NCBI RefSeq assembly: GCF_002142155.1
Contig: NZ_NASD01000009.1
Coordinates: 34,476 to 98,475 of the forward strand
DNA: 64,000 bases
Direction of reading: 5' to 3'
Source of the DNA: Gilliamella apis
GTDB lineage: Bacteria; Pseudomonadota; Gammaproteobacteria; Enterobacterales; Orbaceae
Part shown: positions 17,470 to 25,937 of the stretch, piece by piece
Layout: each line of letters begins with the position of its first letter
Position numbering within the stretch: the first letter of the stretch is position 1
Notes under the pieces: generated by a model
Seen by the model: the letters and a program-made list of their open reading frames with translations, nothing else
Told to the model about the DNA's origin: nothing
Database searches by the model: none
Program-made: the position numbers and the translations under genes

Positions 17470-17634
17470 ATGCTACTATTGATTATGCTAGGTTTATATT
17501 TAGGATTATTTATTTGCACATTATTATATTTAAAAAAAACTAATTACATTAAATTAAAAACACAAATAAGAGCAAAACAACGTAATACAGCAAAACGTTA
17601 TGGAAATGACAATGTCAAACGCAGGATTAAATAA
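17470..17634 (+). CDS. Small predicted single-pass membrane protein (54 aa) overlapping the start of hemN
   Basis: An ORF from ATG 17470 encodes MLLLIMLGLYLGLFICTLLY as a clear membrane segment, followed by a basic tail ending KRYGNDNVKRRIK. It overlaps the beginning of hemN in another frame by 23-35 nt, so the two may be translationally coupled. Some gammaproteobacteria have a DUF2489 membrane protein between yihI and hemN; this could be a shortened counterpart, but I cannot show homology. No strong Shine-Dalgarno precedes it. Confidence 0.5.
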   Translation: MLLLIMLGLYLGLFICTLLYLKKTNYIKLKTQIRAKQRNTAKRYGNDNVKRRIK

Positions 17635-19009
17635 AAATGTGATTCAAACCCAGTTATGGGATCAAGCGTTAATTGAAAAATATAACTATTCAGGTCCAAG
17701 ATATACCTCTTATCCAACAGCACTTGAATTTAACGAACAGTTTACTGAACAAGATTTCATTTTAGCGACCAACCTTTATCCTGAACGACCATTATCGCTG
17801 TATGTACATATTCCGTTTTGCCATAAACTTTGTTACTTTTGTGGTTGTAACAAACTGATTACACGACAAACCCACAAAGTCACTAAATACCTTGATGTAT
17901 TAGATATCGAGATCGCTAAACAGTCCAGATTATTTAAAAACCGGACTGTAACACAAATGCATTGGGGGGGCGGCACCCCTACTTTTTTAACTGATGCTGA
18001 AATTAGCCGCTTGCTCTCATCGATCAAAAAACACTTTAACTTTGCTCAAGATGCCGAACTATCCATTGAAATAGATCCAAGAGAAATAAGTCCACAAACG
18101 ATTGATCATCTAGCTAATGTTGGCTTTAATCGGTTAAGTATGGGGATCCAAGATTTCAATCATGAAATTCAAAATTTAATTAATCGCGAGCAAGATGAAA
18201 ACTTGATCCGTTCACTAATTACCCAAGCAAGAAAAAATAACTTTCGTTCTATTAGTCTAGATTTAATTTACGGATTACCTAAGCAAACTGTTGAAAGTTT
18301 CACCGAAACATTAAATAAAGTGATTGATATTTCGCCTGATAGATTAAGTGTTTTTAATTACGCACATTTACCTAGTCGATTTGCTGCCCAACGTAAGATC
18401 AAAGATAATGATTTACCTAATGCAAGTCAGAAATTGAAAATCTTACAAACCAGTATTGAAAAATTGACTCTCGCTGGTTACCAATTTATAGGTATGGATC
18501 ATTTTGCAAAACCAACTGATGAGTTAGCTATCGCACAACAACAAAACAAGTTACATCGCAACTTTCAAGGTTATACCACTAAGGGAGATGCCGATTTACT
18601 TGGTCTTGGTGTATCAGCAATAAGTATGTTGGGAGACAGTTATGCCCAAAACCAAAAAGATTTAAGAAGTTACCAAGATCAAGTCGAACAAAAAGGGCAT
18701 GGTTTATGGAAAGGATTTACCTTAAATCGTGATGATAAAATACGTCGAGATGTTATTAAACAACTTATTTGCCATTTTCAGCTTGATAAAAAACAGATTG
18801 AACAACATTACCATATCCAATTTGATGACTATTTTGCTGAAGATTTAAAACTACTTGCACCACTAGAACAAGATGGATTAGTTGTCGTTAATCAAGATAG
18901 CATCAATGTTCAATCTAAAGGCCAGCTTTTAATTCGTAATATTTGCATGTGTTTTGATATTTATATGCGTCGATTGGTGCGACAACAACAGTTTTCACGC
19001 GTGATTTAA
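17612..19009 (+). CDS. hemN: Oxygen-independent coproporphyrinogen III oxidase (radical SAM)
   Basis: The enzyme decarboxylates coproporphyrinogen III to protoporphyrinogen IX without oxygen. The radical SAM cluster motif CHKLCYFCGC follows VHIPF, and the family start KYNYSGPRYTSYPTALEF is present, as are HWGGGTPTFL and a C-terminal HemN domain. An in-frame ATG at 17600 exists. I prefer ATG 17612 (MSNAG), because GGAA at 17602-17605 is well spaced for it; this gives 465 residues against 457 in E. coli. The need for this enzyme fits a microaerobic or anaerobic habitat. It is convergent with rsmC. Confidence 0.96.
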   Translation: MSNAGLNKNVIQTQLWDQALIEKYNYSGPRYTSYPTALEFNEQFTEQDFILATNLYPERPLSLYVHIPFCHKLCYFCGCNKLITRQTHKVTKYLDVLDIEIAKQSRLFKNRTVTQMHWGGGTPTFLTDAEISRLLSSIKKHFNFAQDAELSIEIDPREISPQTIDHLANVGFNRLSMGIQDFNHEIQNLINREQDENLIRSLITQARKNNFRSISLDLIYGLPKQTVESFTETLNKVIDISPDRLSVFNYAHLPSRFAAQRKIKDNDLPNASQKLKILQTSIEKLTLAGYQFIGMDHFAKPTDELAIAQQQNKLHRNFQGYTTKGDADLLGLGVSAISMLGDSYAQNQKDLRSYQDQVEQKGHGLWKGFTLNRDDKIRRDVIKQLICHFQLDKKQIEQHYHIQFDDYFAEDLKLLAPLEQDGLVVVNQDSINVQSKGQLLIRNICMCFDIYMRRLVRQQQFSRVI

Positions 19010-19054
19010 TTAAATAAATTCACGCATGACTATTTAATGATACTGATTTAAATG

Positions 19055-20095
19055 TTAATGACTGGCTAAATAAACCTTAAATTTAGTCGTTTGAGCAATA
19101 ATTTCAACACTTTTAAATGTTTCATCCAAGATCGATTGATATGGTAAAAATGAATTTGCCACAATACAAAGATAACCATTTAGTTTTAAGTGTTTTTTTG
19201 CTTCCTTAATCAACTTATTAACTGCGGTATAACTTGTTTCTTTGCCATCGTGAAAAGGTGGATTAGAGATAATTAAATGATATTTATCGCTTATATCTGA
19301 AAACACGTCACTAGCAATAACACGTGCCACAATGTTATTAGCAGCTAAAGTCTCTTTACTTGATTCTAATGCAGCACTACTTACATCAGTTAATGTTAAG
19401 CTTATATCTTGATTTAGTTTACCTATTACTGTTGATAATATGCCCGAGCCGCAACCGACATCAAGGATATTTCCTTTGATAATATCACTATGGTCCATAA
19501 GTGCATTTAATAACAGCTCACTTCCTGCATCTAAGGCTTTCTGGCTGAAGACACCTGGTAAGCTTTTAATTTCGATATCCTGATTTTCAATCGTTAAGTG
19601 ATAACTCAACCACCAGTCTTTTACTTCAAAAGCCAAACGACTATCAGCTCGAAAATGATATAAACCACATCGTCTTGCACTATCTATTTTTTGGATAGAA
19701 CCAAAGTCACTTAACAGCCCTTCCACACTTTTTACCCCAGAACGATTTTCACCAATGATAAAAATATCACTATCTTTAGGCATATTGTTCAATAAATATG
19801 ATAACTGAAATTGTGCTTCACTCTTGGTTTTAGGCCAATAATAAATGAGGGTATTTATATCACTATAAAAAGATGTATCAGGATAGAGCGAAAATATAGT
19901 GTTATTAGCTCGTTTACTATTTTTAAAGCTTAAAAAAGTATGATATTGGGAACAATGAATCTTGACGATATTTGCTGCAATAATCGAAGGATAATTGTCT
20001 TGAATATCACCAGCAATAAGAATATTTTTATCATCAAAAAATGACTGATGACGTTCAAGTACTTGGCTAGCTGGAGTAAAAACAGATGTTGCCAT
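19055..20095 (-). CDS. rsmC: 16S rRNA m2G1207 methyltransferase
   Basis: The 346-residue protein has the RsmC double architecture: an N-terminal degenerate methyltransferase-like domain (SQVLERHQSFFDDKNILIAG) and a C-terminal catalytic SAM domain with LDVGCGSGILSTVIG and the target-base motif NPPFHDG. It methylates guanine 1207 of 16S rRNA in the 30S subunit. Length equals the E. coli protein (343). It diverges from holD with an 86-nt gap; in E. coli rsmC is also next to holD. Confidence 0.97.
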   Translation of the reverse strand: MATSVFTPASQVLERHQSFFDDKNILIAGDIQDNYPSIIAANIVKIHCSQYHTFLSFKNSKRANNTIFSLYPDTSFYSDINTLIYYWPKTKSEAQFQLSYLLNNMPKDSDIFIIGENRSGVKSVEGLLSDFGSIQKIDSARRCGLYHFRADSRLAFEVKDWWLSYHLTIENQDIEIKSLPGVFSQKALDAGSELLLNALMDHSDIIKGNILDVGCGSGILSTVIGKLNQDISLTLTDVSSAALESSKETLAANNIVARVIASDVFSDISDKYHLIISNPPFHDGKETSYTAVNKLIKEAKKHLKLNGYLCIVANSFLPYQSILDETFKSVEIIAQTTKFKVYLASH

Positions 20096-20181
20096 AATGC
20101 CTCAATGAAAAACCTTTATAAATTGAAGCGAAGATTATACAATTAACTTTCTTTAATCCCTAGTAAAACCGTAATCTGACA

Positions 20182-20583
20182 ATGACACAAAATGATTGGT
20201 ATCTTAAGCAATGTAATATTACTCAATATGTTTTACGCAATTCGACCGTATTCCAGGGAGAACTTGCGACTCATATAGACGAAAAAATTCGTTTAATTGT
20301 CGTTGCTAAACAAAAACCAACACAAAAAATATATTACGATATTTTAAAAGCCATCCGTTTAACAGAAGAACAAGTATTATTTCTTACCCCTTCGCAATTA
20401 ATTATTTCGGCGGATGAAGTGAAAATAGTGACATGGTTTATAGATGTGCTTAGCAATGAACCATGGCAAAATAATTTAACCATAAATACCAGTGATTTAG
20501 ATTCGCTAGCGAAAGATCCACAACAAAAACGTAAACTTTGGCAGCAGTTATGTGAATATGAAAACAATTTCCATCCTGAATGA
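20182..20583 (+). CDS. holD: DNA polymerase III psi subunit
   Basis: The 133-residue protein has the psi N-terminus MTQNDWYLKQCNITQYVLRN and a central VVAKQKPTQKIYYDILKAI strand-helix, matching HolD (137 residues in E. coli). Psi links the clamp loader to chi and SSB. The short size and divergence of the family lower certainty slightly, but the position between rsmC and rimI is the conserved one. Its 3' end overlaps the start of rimI. Confidence 0.93.
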   Translation: MTQNDWYLKQCNITQYVLRNSTVFQGELATHIDEKIRLIVVAKQKPTQKIYYDILKAIRLTEEQVLFLTPSQLIISADEVKIVTWFIDVLSNEPWQNNLTINTSDLDSLAKDPQQKRKLWQQLCEYENNFHPE

Positions 20584-21019
20584 ACATGATTTAACGGCAG
20601 CTTATGAGTTAGAGCTCATATGCCACCCTATCCCTTGGTCTAAAGAAACTTTTTTTTCAAATCAAGGTGAACGTTATATTAATCTTAAAATAACCGTTGA
20701 TAATAAACTGGTCGGCTTTTGTATTTGCCAACAAGTTGCCGATGAAGCAACTTTATTTAATATTGCAATACATCCTGCCTATAGACAACAGGGATTAGCT
20801 AAAGCATTATTAAATCATTTAATTGATAATTTAACAGCCATAAACTCACCACAGGTTATTTCAACTCTATGGTTAGAAGTTAGAGAATCTAACACGCCAG
20901 CAATTGAGTTATATCATTCAATTGGCTTTAATCAAATAACAGTCAGGAAAAATTATTATCCAACTGTTGATGGTCATCAAGAAGATGCAATTATTATGGC
21001 TTATACATTAACACTATAA
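20558..21019 (+). CDS. rimI: Ribosomal-protein-S18-alanine N-acetyltransferase
   Basis: This GNAT-fold enzyme acetylates the N-terminal alanine of ribosomal protein S18. Key segments are ELICHPIPWSKETFFSN, the acetyl-CoA-binding NIAIHPAYRQQGLAKALL and LEVRESNTPAIELYHSIGF, ending in RKNYYPTVDGHQEDAIIM. A GTG at 20552 is possible, but ATG 20558 is the likely start (153 residues). It overlaps the end of holD by 26 nt, so the two are translationally coupled, as in E. coli. Confidence 0.96.
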   Translation: MKTISILNEHDLTAAYELELICHPIPWSKETFFSNQGERYINLKITVDNKLVGFCICQQVADEATLFNIAIHPAYRQQGLAKALLNHLIDNLTAINSPQVISTLWLEVRESNTPAIELYHSIGFNQITVRKNYYPTVDGHQEDAIIMAYTLTL

Positions 21020-21040
21020 ATTAATTTAATGGGAATAATC

Positions 21041-21670
21041 ATGCCCCAAAAAACAGCACTACTATTTATCAATGGTGAACCTCCAAAAGATATTCCTAGT
21101 AATATAAAAGATTATACTTATATTGCCTGTACTGATGGTGCATATCATAGCTATTTATTTAAATCAGCCGTTGAACCTGATTTTATTATCGGAGATTTAG
21201 ATAGCATTGACTCAACTAGGGCAATTCCGTCAAAAACACAAATTATTCATACTCCAGATCAATCTAAGCCTGATTTCGAAAAAGCATTACTATTTTTAAA
21301 TAGTAAAGGTGTTACAAAATTTACAATATATGGTGCATCAGGTGGAGCTAGTGATCATTTCTTAGGTAACTTGTCTATAGCTATGCAATACTATCATCAG
21401 TTCAAAATGTTGTTTTATGACAATTATTGCTATTTTTTCTTCGCTGATCATCATCAGATTATTGACCACGTAAAAAATCATATTATTTCGTTAATGCCAT
21501 TGTCGACGGTAACTAATTTGACTATAACTGGCTTTGAATACCCCTTAAAAGATCAAACATTAGTTCTTGGCGGCTGCATTAGTTTACGTAACAAAGCCAT
21601 TAATGATAAAGTAGAAATCTCTTTTAAAAACGGTGACTTACTAATTTTAGTTCAAAATAATTTGAATTAG
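21041..21670 (+). CDS. thiN: Thiamine pyrophosphokinase
   Basis: From ATG 21041 (an in-frame ATG at 21029 is less likely, since TGGGAA overlaps it and serves as ribosome binding site) the product has 209 residues. It has the TPK catalytic motifs ACTDGAYH, DFIIGDLDSID, PDFEKALLFL and YGASGGASDHFLGNL, then a C-terminal beta domain with LVLGGCISLRNKA. The enzyme makes thiamine diphosphate directly from thiamine and ATP. E. coli instead uses ThiL on thiamine phosphate, so this gene points to salvage of free thiamine. It follows rimI closely and may share its transcript. No TPP riboswitch is visible upstream. Confidence 0.88.
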   Translation: MPQKTALLFINGEPPKDIPSNIKDYTYIACTDGAYHSYLFKSAVEPDFIIGDLDSIDSTRAIPSKTQIIHTPDQSKPDFEKALLFLNSKGVTKFTIYGASGGASDHFLGNLSIAMQYYHQFKMLFYDNYCYFFFADHHQIIDHVKNHIISLMPLSTVTNLTITGFEYPLKDQTLVLGGCISLRNKAINDKVEISFKNGDLLILVQNNLN

Positions 21671-21746
21671 ATTGACACAAATATTTACATTACTTTACAA
21701 TACTATTACAAACAATTAGCGTGATTTTGGTGAAAGGAACCGCTTT

Positions 21747-22544
21747 ATGATAATAAAAAAACTTACTGTGCTTGTTTGTTCTTCTTTCGTTTCTTGCATG
21801 GCTCTGGCGCAGAACGATACCGTAAGCATTACAGATAAGATAGTAGATAGTTTTCTCGCTTGTGATAACCATTTTTTTGAACAATTGGCTGAAAATAAAC
21901 AATTATTCAGCGAATATGTTGATTTAACAACAACAGATAATGTTACTTATATTCCTGTAGAATCAATTTATCAACAAAATAAAGATAAAGTTAATTTCAA
22001 AAAACCTCTTAAATACCACGGATTAACGATAACTGGCTATCAAAACATCTATATTCCAACCAATTTATCGGGACAATATTACTATTGGGGCTTTATCTTC
22101 GATAATAGCCAAGAGGAAATTACTAAAACACTTAATAATTTAAAATGGTTACAATATAATAACAATGTTTATATTGCCAATGCCAAAATTTATGATCGAA
22201 ATGCAAAATCACCAGTATGGCAAGATAATCCCTACTCGATTGATGGTGTTGTCCCCAAACTTGGTACCATTGAAAAATCTCTTTATTTAGAAACTTTTAC
22301 TGATAATCAAAACCGTATACTCTGTTCTATTCAAGGAGATATTAAGAAAGACATTCTTTATAAAGATCGCCCTGATATGAAACCACTTGATGAACAGATG
22401 GATAAAGTTCGTCAAGAAAAGATCAAAGCTTATAAATTGAAAAAACAACAAGAAAAAGAACAAAAAGAAGCTCAAGAAAAACAGTCTCAAACTCAACAAA
22501 ATAAACCAATTGAAAATAGCTCAAAAGAGGGAGATAAAATTTAA
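21747..22544 (+). CDS. Exported protein of unknown function with charged C-terminal helix
   Basis: The 265-residue product has a signal peptide (MIIKKLTVLVCSSFVSCMAL, cleaved after ALAQ) and a mature domain I do not recognise, with YYYWGFIFDNSQEEITKTLN and VYIANAKIYDRNAKSPVWQD as notable stretches. The last ~60 residues are a Lys/Glu/Gln-rich helix (KKQQEKEQKEAQEKQSQTQQ), a probable coiled coil. Two mature cysteines (in LACDNH and ILCSIQ) could pair. Its stop codon directly abuts the ATG of the adhesin-E-like gene, so the two are cotranscribed and perhaps function together at the envelope. AAAGGAACC supplies the ribosome binding site. Confidence 0.65.
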   Translation: MIIKKLTVLVCSSFVSCMALAQNDTVSITDKIVDSFLACDNHFFEQLAENKQLFSEYVDLTTTDNVTYIPVESIYQQNKDKVNFKKPLKYHGLTITGYQNIYIPTNLSGQYYYWGFIFDNSQEEITKTLNNLKWLQYNNNVYIANAKIYDRNAKSPVWQDNPYSIDGVVPKLGTIEKSLYLETFTDNQNRILCSIQGDIKKDILYKDRPDMKPLDEQMDKVRQEKIKAYKLKKQQEKEQKEAQEKQSQTQQNKPIENSSKEGDKI

Positions 22545-23060
22545 ATGAAAAAATTATGTTTATTTTTAATGCTCTTTTCTTTTACCGCTATCACTCATGC
22601 AGAAGAAAAGAAACCACTTACTGAAGCTGAATTAGCCTCTCAAGCTAAAGAGGTAGAGGTAATGCTAAGTAATCCTAAAATTGGTGCACAATTTACACCT
22701 CTATCTAAAACTGATGAGGACAACACTATTGGTTATTCTTATCTTGATAAAAATTCTATAAAGTTACATCCTTATAACAATAAAATTCGTATTTTTAAAG
22801 AAGTTTCTAATTATGTTCCAGCATTAGTTCAAAATATTGATAATGTAAAAACACCATATCACACTGTAGTTATTAATTATTATGCTAATTGTGATAAAAA
22901 AGAAATTGCAAAAGGTAAAATTGAACTTATCGAGAACTATTTTGCCGAAGGTAAATTGATAAACACTATTGATATTCCTAGTCGATGGATGAGAGCAGAA
23001 AAAGGCGATGAAAAGCATAAATTAATGGTTATTGCTTGTTCCTTACCATTAAACAGTTAG
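22545..23060 (+). CDS. Exported protein resembling the surface-adhesin E family
   Basis: This 171-residue protein has a signal peptide ending near THAEEK. The mature part has YSYLDKNSIKLHPYNNKIRI, FKEVSNY, VVINYYANCDKKEIA and a closing MVIACSLPLNS. The pattern of a tyrosine/aspartate strand, a xSI strand and a paired cysteine layout is that of the Haemophilus surface-adhesin protein E family (small periplasmic or surface beta proteins). The match is by eye and moderate. It is translated immediately after the preceding exported protein, with no gap, and ends in front of a strong terminator. Confidence 0.55.
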   Translation: MKKLCLFLMLFSFTAITHAEEKKPLTEAELASQAKEVEVMLSNPKIGAQFTPLSKTDEDNTIGYSYLDKNSIKLHPYNNKIRIFKEVSNYVPALVQNIDNVKTPYHTVVINYYANCDKKEIAKGKIELIENYFAEGKLINTIDIPSRWMRAEKGDEKHKLMVIACSLPLNS

Positions 23061-23082
23061 TTCCATTTTCATTCGTTTTTAC

Positions 23083-23118
23083 ACTCGCCACCTAGCGGTG
23101 GCAGAGTATTTTTTTTTA
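23083..23118 (+). terminator. Rho-independent terminator of the two-gene exported-protein operon
   Basis: The stem ACTCGCCACC / GGTGGC-A-GAGT has a TAGC loop and one bulged A, and is followed by ATTTTTTTTTT. This is a classic strong terminator placed 22 nt after the adhesin-E-like stop codon. Confidence 0.92.
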
Positions 23119-23162
23119 TGCTAATATCAATTTATTAACTACAAAATTGTAATCACATCAAT

Positions 23163-23474
23163 ATGAATATCACGCAATTCCATGCCTTAACGGATCAACT
23201 TTTTTATCAAATTGAATTATATCTAGATAAATACGCTGACGAACATGATATAGACCTCGATTATGAAACTAACGGCAACGTTATTACCATTAGTTTTCCA
23301 AACAATAGTAAAATTATCGTTAATACTCAAGAACCACTTTTTCAAGTTTGGTTAGCAACACAAAAGCAAGGTTATCATTTTGATTTGATTGATGACAAAT
23401 GGATATGTAATCGAACAGATCAACCATTTGAAGAGATATTTGCTTTATCAGTACAAGAGCAATCAGAGCAATAA
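23163..23474 (+). CDS. cyaY: Frataxin-like iron-sulfur cluster regulator CyaY
   Basis: The 103-residue cytosolic protein fits the frataxin family (E. coli CyaY 106). It has the N-terminal acidic helix QLFYQIELYLDKYADEHDID that binds iron, the NVITISFPNNSKIIVNTQEP sheet and WLATQKQGYHFDL with the conserved tryptophan. CyaY tunes iron supply and cysteine desulfurase activity in cluster assembly. In E. coli cyaY diverges from yifL/lptM; here it lies at the other end of the block, convergent with uvrD, so a local rearrangement has occurred. Confidence 0.96.
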   Translation: MNITQFHALTDQLFYQIELYLDKYADEHDIDLDYETNGNVITISFPNNSKIIVNTQEPLFQVWLATQKQGYHFDLIDDKWICNRTDQPFEEIFALSVQEQSEQ

Positions 23475-23482
23475 TAATCCAA

Positions 23483-23514
23483 AAAGGATACTAAGCTAAA
23501 ACTTAGCATCCTTT
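23483..23514. terminator. Bidirectional terminator between cyaY and uvrD
   Basis: The arms 23483-23495 and 23502-23514 (AAAGGATACTAAG / CTTAGCATCCTTT) pair over 13 positions with one mismatch and a 6-nt loop. With A and T runs outside, it can serve both convergent genes. Confidence 0.8.
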
Positions 23515-23534
23515 AATTATTTAGAATCTATCAT

Positions 23535-25754
23535 TTACATTAAGGTAAGATTTGCCAGCTTCACTACTAGCCATTTAACCCCTTCATGAATGAAAGCAAT
23601 TTGCACTCGTCTATGCTCACCTTCACCATCTAAATTAACAATGGTACCTTCACCAAAACGATTATGCTTAACTTTCCTACCTAATGTGTATCCATCGCTT
23701 TCTTTTTTCTTCTTAATATATGACTTTTTACGATCTTGGTAGAACTGCTCATTTTTATTGGAAGAATCATTATTATATGATGTTAAATTAGCTCGAGAAT
23801 TGATTTCTTGCAAATTTTCAGTTGGTAATTCAGCTAAAAAACGTGATGGCAAATTACGCTCCTCACGGCCATAAAGTCGCCTTGATTCAGACAAAGAGAG
23901 AGTTAAAAACTTACGAGCTCGGGTAATACCAACATAAGCTAAGCGTCTTTCTTCTTCCATTTTTTCTCGTTCTTGAGAGCGTAATGCAGGGAAAAGACCC
24001 TCCTCTAAACCAACAATAAAGACATTGTCAAACTCTAAACCTTTCGCTGAATGTAACGTCATTAATTGCACCGAATCTTGTTGATTTACTACGTCACGGC
24101 TTTCAAGAGAGGTAAATGCTAAAAATGATTCTAAAACAGTCAAGGTTTTGCCAGTTTCATTGTCTTGAATTACATTGTCTTGGTTAACTCTAAAAAATTG
24201 CTCTGCAGATGAAACAAGTTCCTCTAGATTATCTAATCTAGCTTGTCCTTTAATACCAGGTTCTTGTTCGTACATTTGCAATACGCCAGATAATTTAATA
24301 ATTGCATCTAATTGTTTATAAAATGGTAATTCATTAACTTCGACATGAATAGATTCCATTAATTCTAAAAAACGACTAATACCTGAACGTTGTCTTTCAG
24401 CTAAAGCATTTTTTTCGATCAGCATTAAACATGCATCCCATAACGAAATATTATTCTGCTTAGCACATAATCTAACTTTATCTAAAGTGACACTGCCTAT
24501 GCCACGAGTTGGGGTATTTACCGTAGTTTCAAATGCCATATCATTATCATGGTCATGCAATAATCGTAAATAAGCTAAAGCTAATTTAACCTCTTGCCTT
24601 TCATAGAATCTTATTGAACCATAAATTTGATAAGGTATACCGGCTTGTAATAAGGTATCTTCAAAAATACGTGATTGCACATTATTACGATATAAAATGG
24701 CACAGCTAGCATAATTATGATTATCAGCATGATATTTTTTTATTTGACCTACAACAAATCGTGCTTCATCAATATCATTGAAACCAATATATAGTGAAAT
24801 CTTTTCTCCGTCACCACTGTCGGTCCATAAATTTTTACCCAAACGATTGCGGTTATTAGCAATCAACTTATTTGCAGAGTCTAAAATAATGCCTGTCGAT
24901 CGATAATTTTGCTCTAAACGAATGATTTCAGTTTCTGGATAATCATCGATGAACATTTGTAAATTATCAGCATTAGCTCCACGCCAACTATAAATTGACT
25001 GGTCATCATCACCAACAATCATTACGTTTGCTGTGTCTCCAGCTAATTTTTTCACCAACCAATATTGAATTTTATTAGTATCTTGAAATTCATCTATTAA
25101 TATATTTGAAAAACGATGGCGACAATAATTTAAAACAGTTTCATTACTACAAAGCAATTCATATGCTCTCAAAATTAACTCTGAGAAATCAACATAACCA
25201 ACTCTATCACAAATTGCTTGATAATCACGATAAATTGTTTGCCACATTGCTTGTTTCGAATCTTCTGGTTTTAGATTATCTGCCCTAAGTCCTTTTTCTT
25301 TTTGCGTGGAGATAAAGTTAGCACACTCTTTTGGTGACCATTCCTTTTCATCAATTTTAAGTTCACGAAAAATTCGTTTGATAAGGCGGATCTGATCTTC
25401 ACTATCAATAAGTTGAAAATTCTCAGGTAATTTAGCTTGTTGAGAAAACATACGCAACAAACGGTGGGTTAAACCATGAAAAGTTCCTACCCACATACCA
25501 TTTAAGTATCCTTCACCAACTAAAGCTTGTATACGCTCTTGCATTTCAGCCGCCGCTTTATTGGTAAAGGTAACGGCAAAAATTGAGTTTGGTGAATAAT
25601 TTTTTTCAACACACAACCAAGTAATTCTATGAACTAATACACGTGTTTTACCACTTCCCGCACCAGCAAGAACAATGGTGTATTGGCTATCAGTTGTAAC
25701 AGCATTTTTTTGTTCAGTGTTTAGGTCGATTAATAATGACTGTTTATTTTCCAT
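23535..25754 (-). CDS. uvrD: DNA helicase II
   Basis: The 739-residue superfamily 1A 3'-5' helicase works in nucleotide excision and mismatch repair. Motifs seen in order are LNTEQKNAV (Q motif), AGAGSGKT (Walker A, 30-37), VDFSELILRAYEL, LIDEFQDTNKIQYWLV (Walker B), VGDDDQSIYSWRGA, EQNYRST and a late LMTLHSAKGLEFDNVFIVGL and YVGITRAR. The C-terminal ~50 residues (RKVKHNRFGEGTIVNLDGEG) form the Tudor-like domain that binds RNA polymerase. Length exceeds E. coli UvrD (720) slightly. It is separated from the upstream lptM-yigB operon by a 19-bp-stem terminator and so has its own promoter. Confidence 0.98.
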   Translation of the reverse strand: MENKQSLLIDLNTEQKNAVTTDSQYTIVLAGAGSGKTRVLVHRITWLCVEKNYSPNSIFAVTFTNKAAAEMQERIQALVGEGYLNGMWVGTFHGLTHRLLRMFSQQAKLPENFQLIDSEDQIRLIKRIFRELKIDEKEWSPKECANFISTQKEKGLRADNLKPEDSKQAMWQTIYRDYQAICDRVGYVDFSELILRAYELLCSNETVLNYCRHRFSNILIDEFQDTNKIQYWLVKKLAGDTANVMIVGDDDQSIYSWRGANADNLQMFIDDYPETEIIRLEQNYRSTGIILDSANKLIANNRNRLGKNLWTDSGDGEKISLYIGFNDIDEARFVVGQIKKYHADNHNYASCAILYRNNVQSRIFEDTLLQAGIPYQIYGSIRFYERQEVKLALAYLRLLHDHDNDMAFETTVNTPTRGIGSVTLDKVRLCAKQNNISLWDACLMLIEKNALAERQRSGISRFLELMESIHVEVNELPFYKQLDAIIKLSGVLQMYEQEPGIKGQARLDNLEELVSSAEQFFRVNQDNVIQDNETGKTLTVLESFLAFTSLESRDVVNQQDSVQLMTLHSAKGLEFDNVFIVGLEEGLFPALRSQEREKMEEERRLAYVGITRARKFLTLSLSESRRLYGREERNLPSRFLAELPTENLQEINSRANLTSYNNDSSNKNEQFYQDRKKSYIKKKKESDGYTLGRKVKHNRFGEGTIVNLDGEGEHRRVQIAFIHEGVKWLVVKLANLTLM

Positions 25755-25874
25755 GATGTGTTAACCCATCGCAATTATAGCAAACATTAATTAGTATTAA
25801 TGTTGTAAATGTTGTAAACGTTTTTAATTTTTTCATTGTATTTATAATTATTATAAGTAGGTATAAAAAAGAAC

Positions 25875-25917
25875 AAAGACAGGCATTAAATGTAATAAAC
25901 ATTTAATGCCTGTCTTT
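25875..25917 (-). terminator. Long-stem terminator of the lptM-to-yigB operon
   Basis: Arms 25875-25893 and 25899-25917 are perfect 19-bp complements around an AATAA loop. On the minus strand the stem is followed by TTTGTTCTTTTTT. It sits between the stop of yigB and the start of uvrD. In E. coli these two genes are cotranscribed; here they are insulated. Confidence 0.9.
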
Positions 25918-25937
25918 TTATACATATATGCACTGAA

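Noticed and set aside
21020..21040. TPP riboswitch upstream of the thiamine pyrophosphokinase gene
   Set aside because: There is no room between rimI and this gene, and no THI-box-like sequence is seen.
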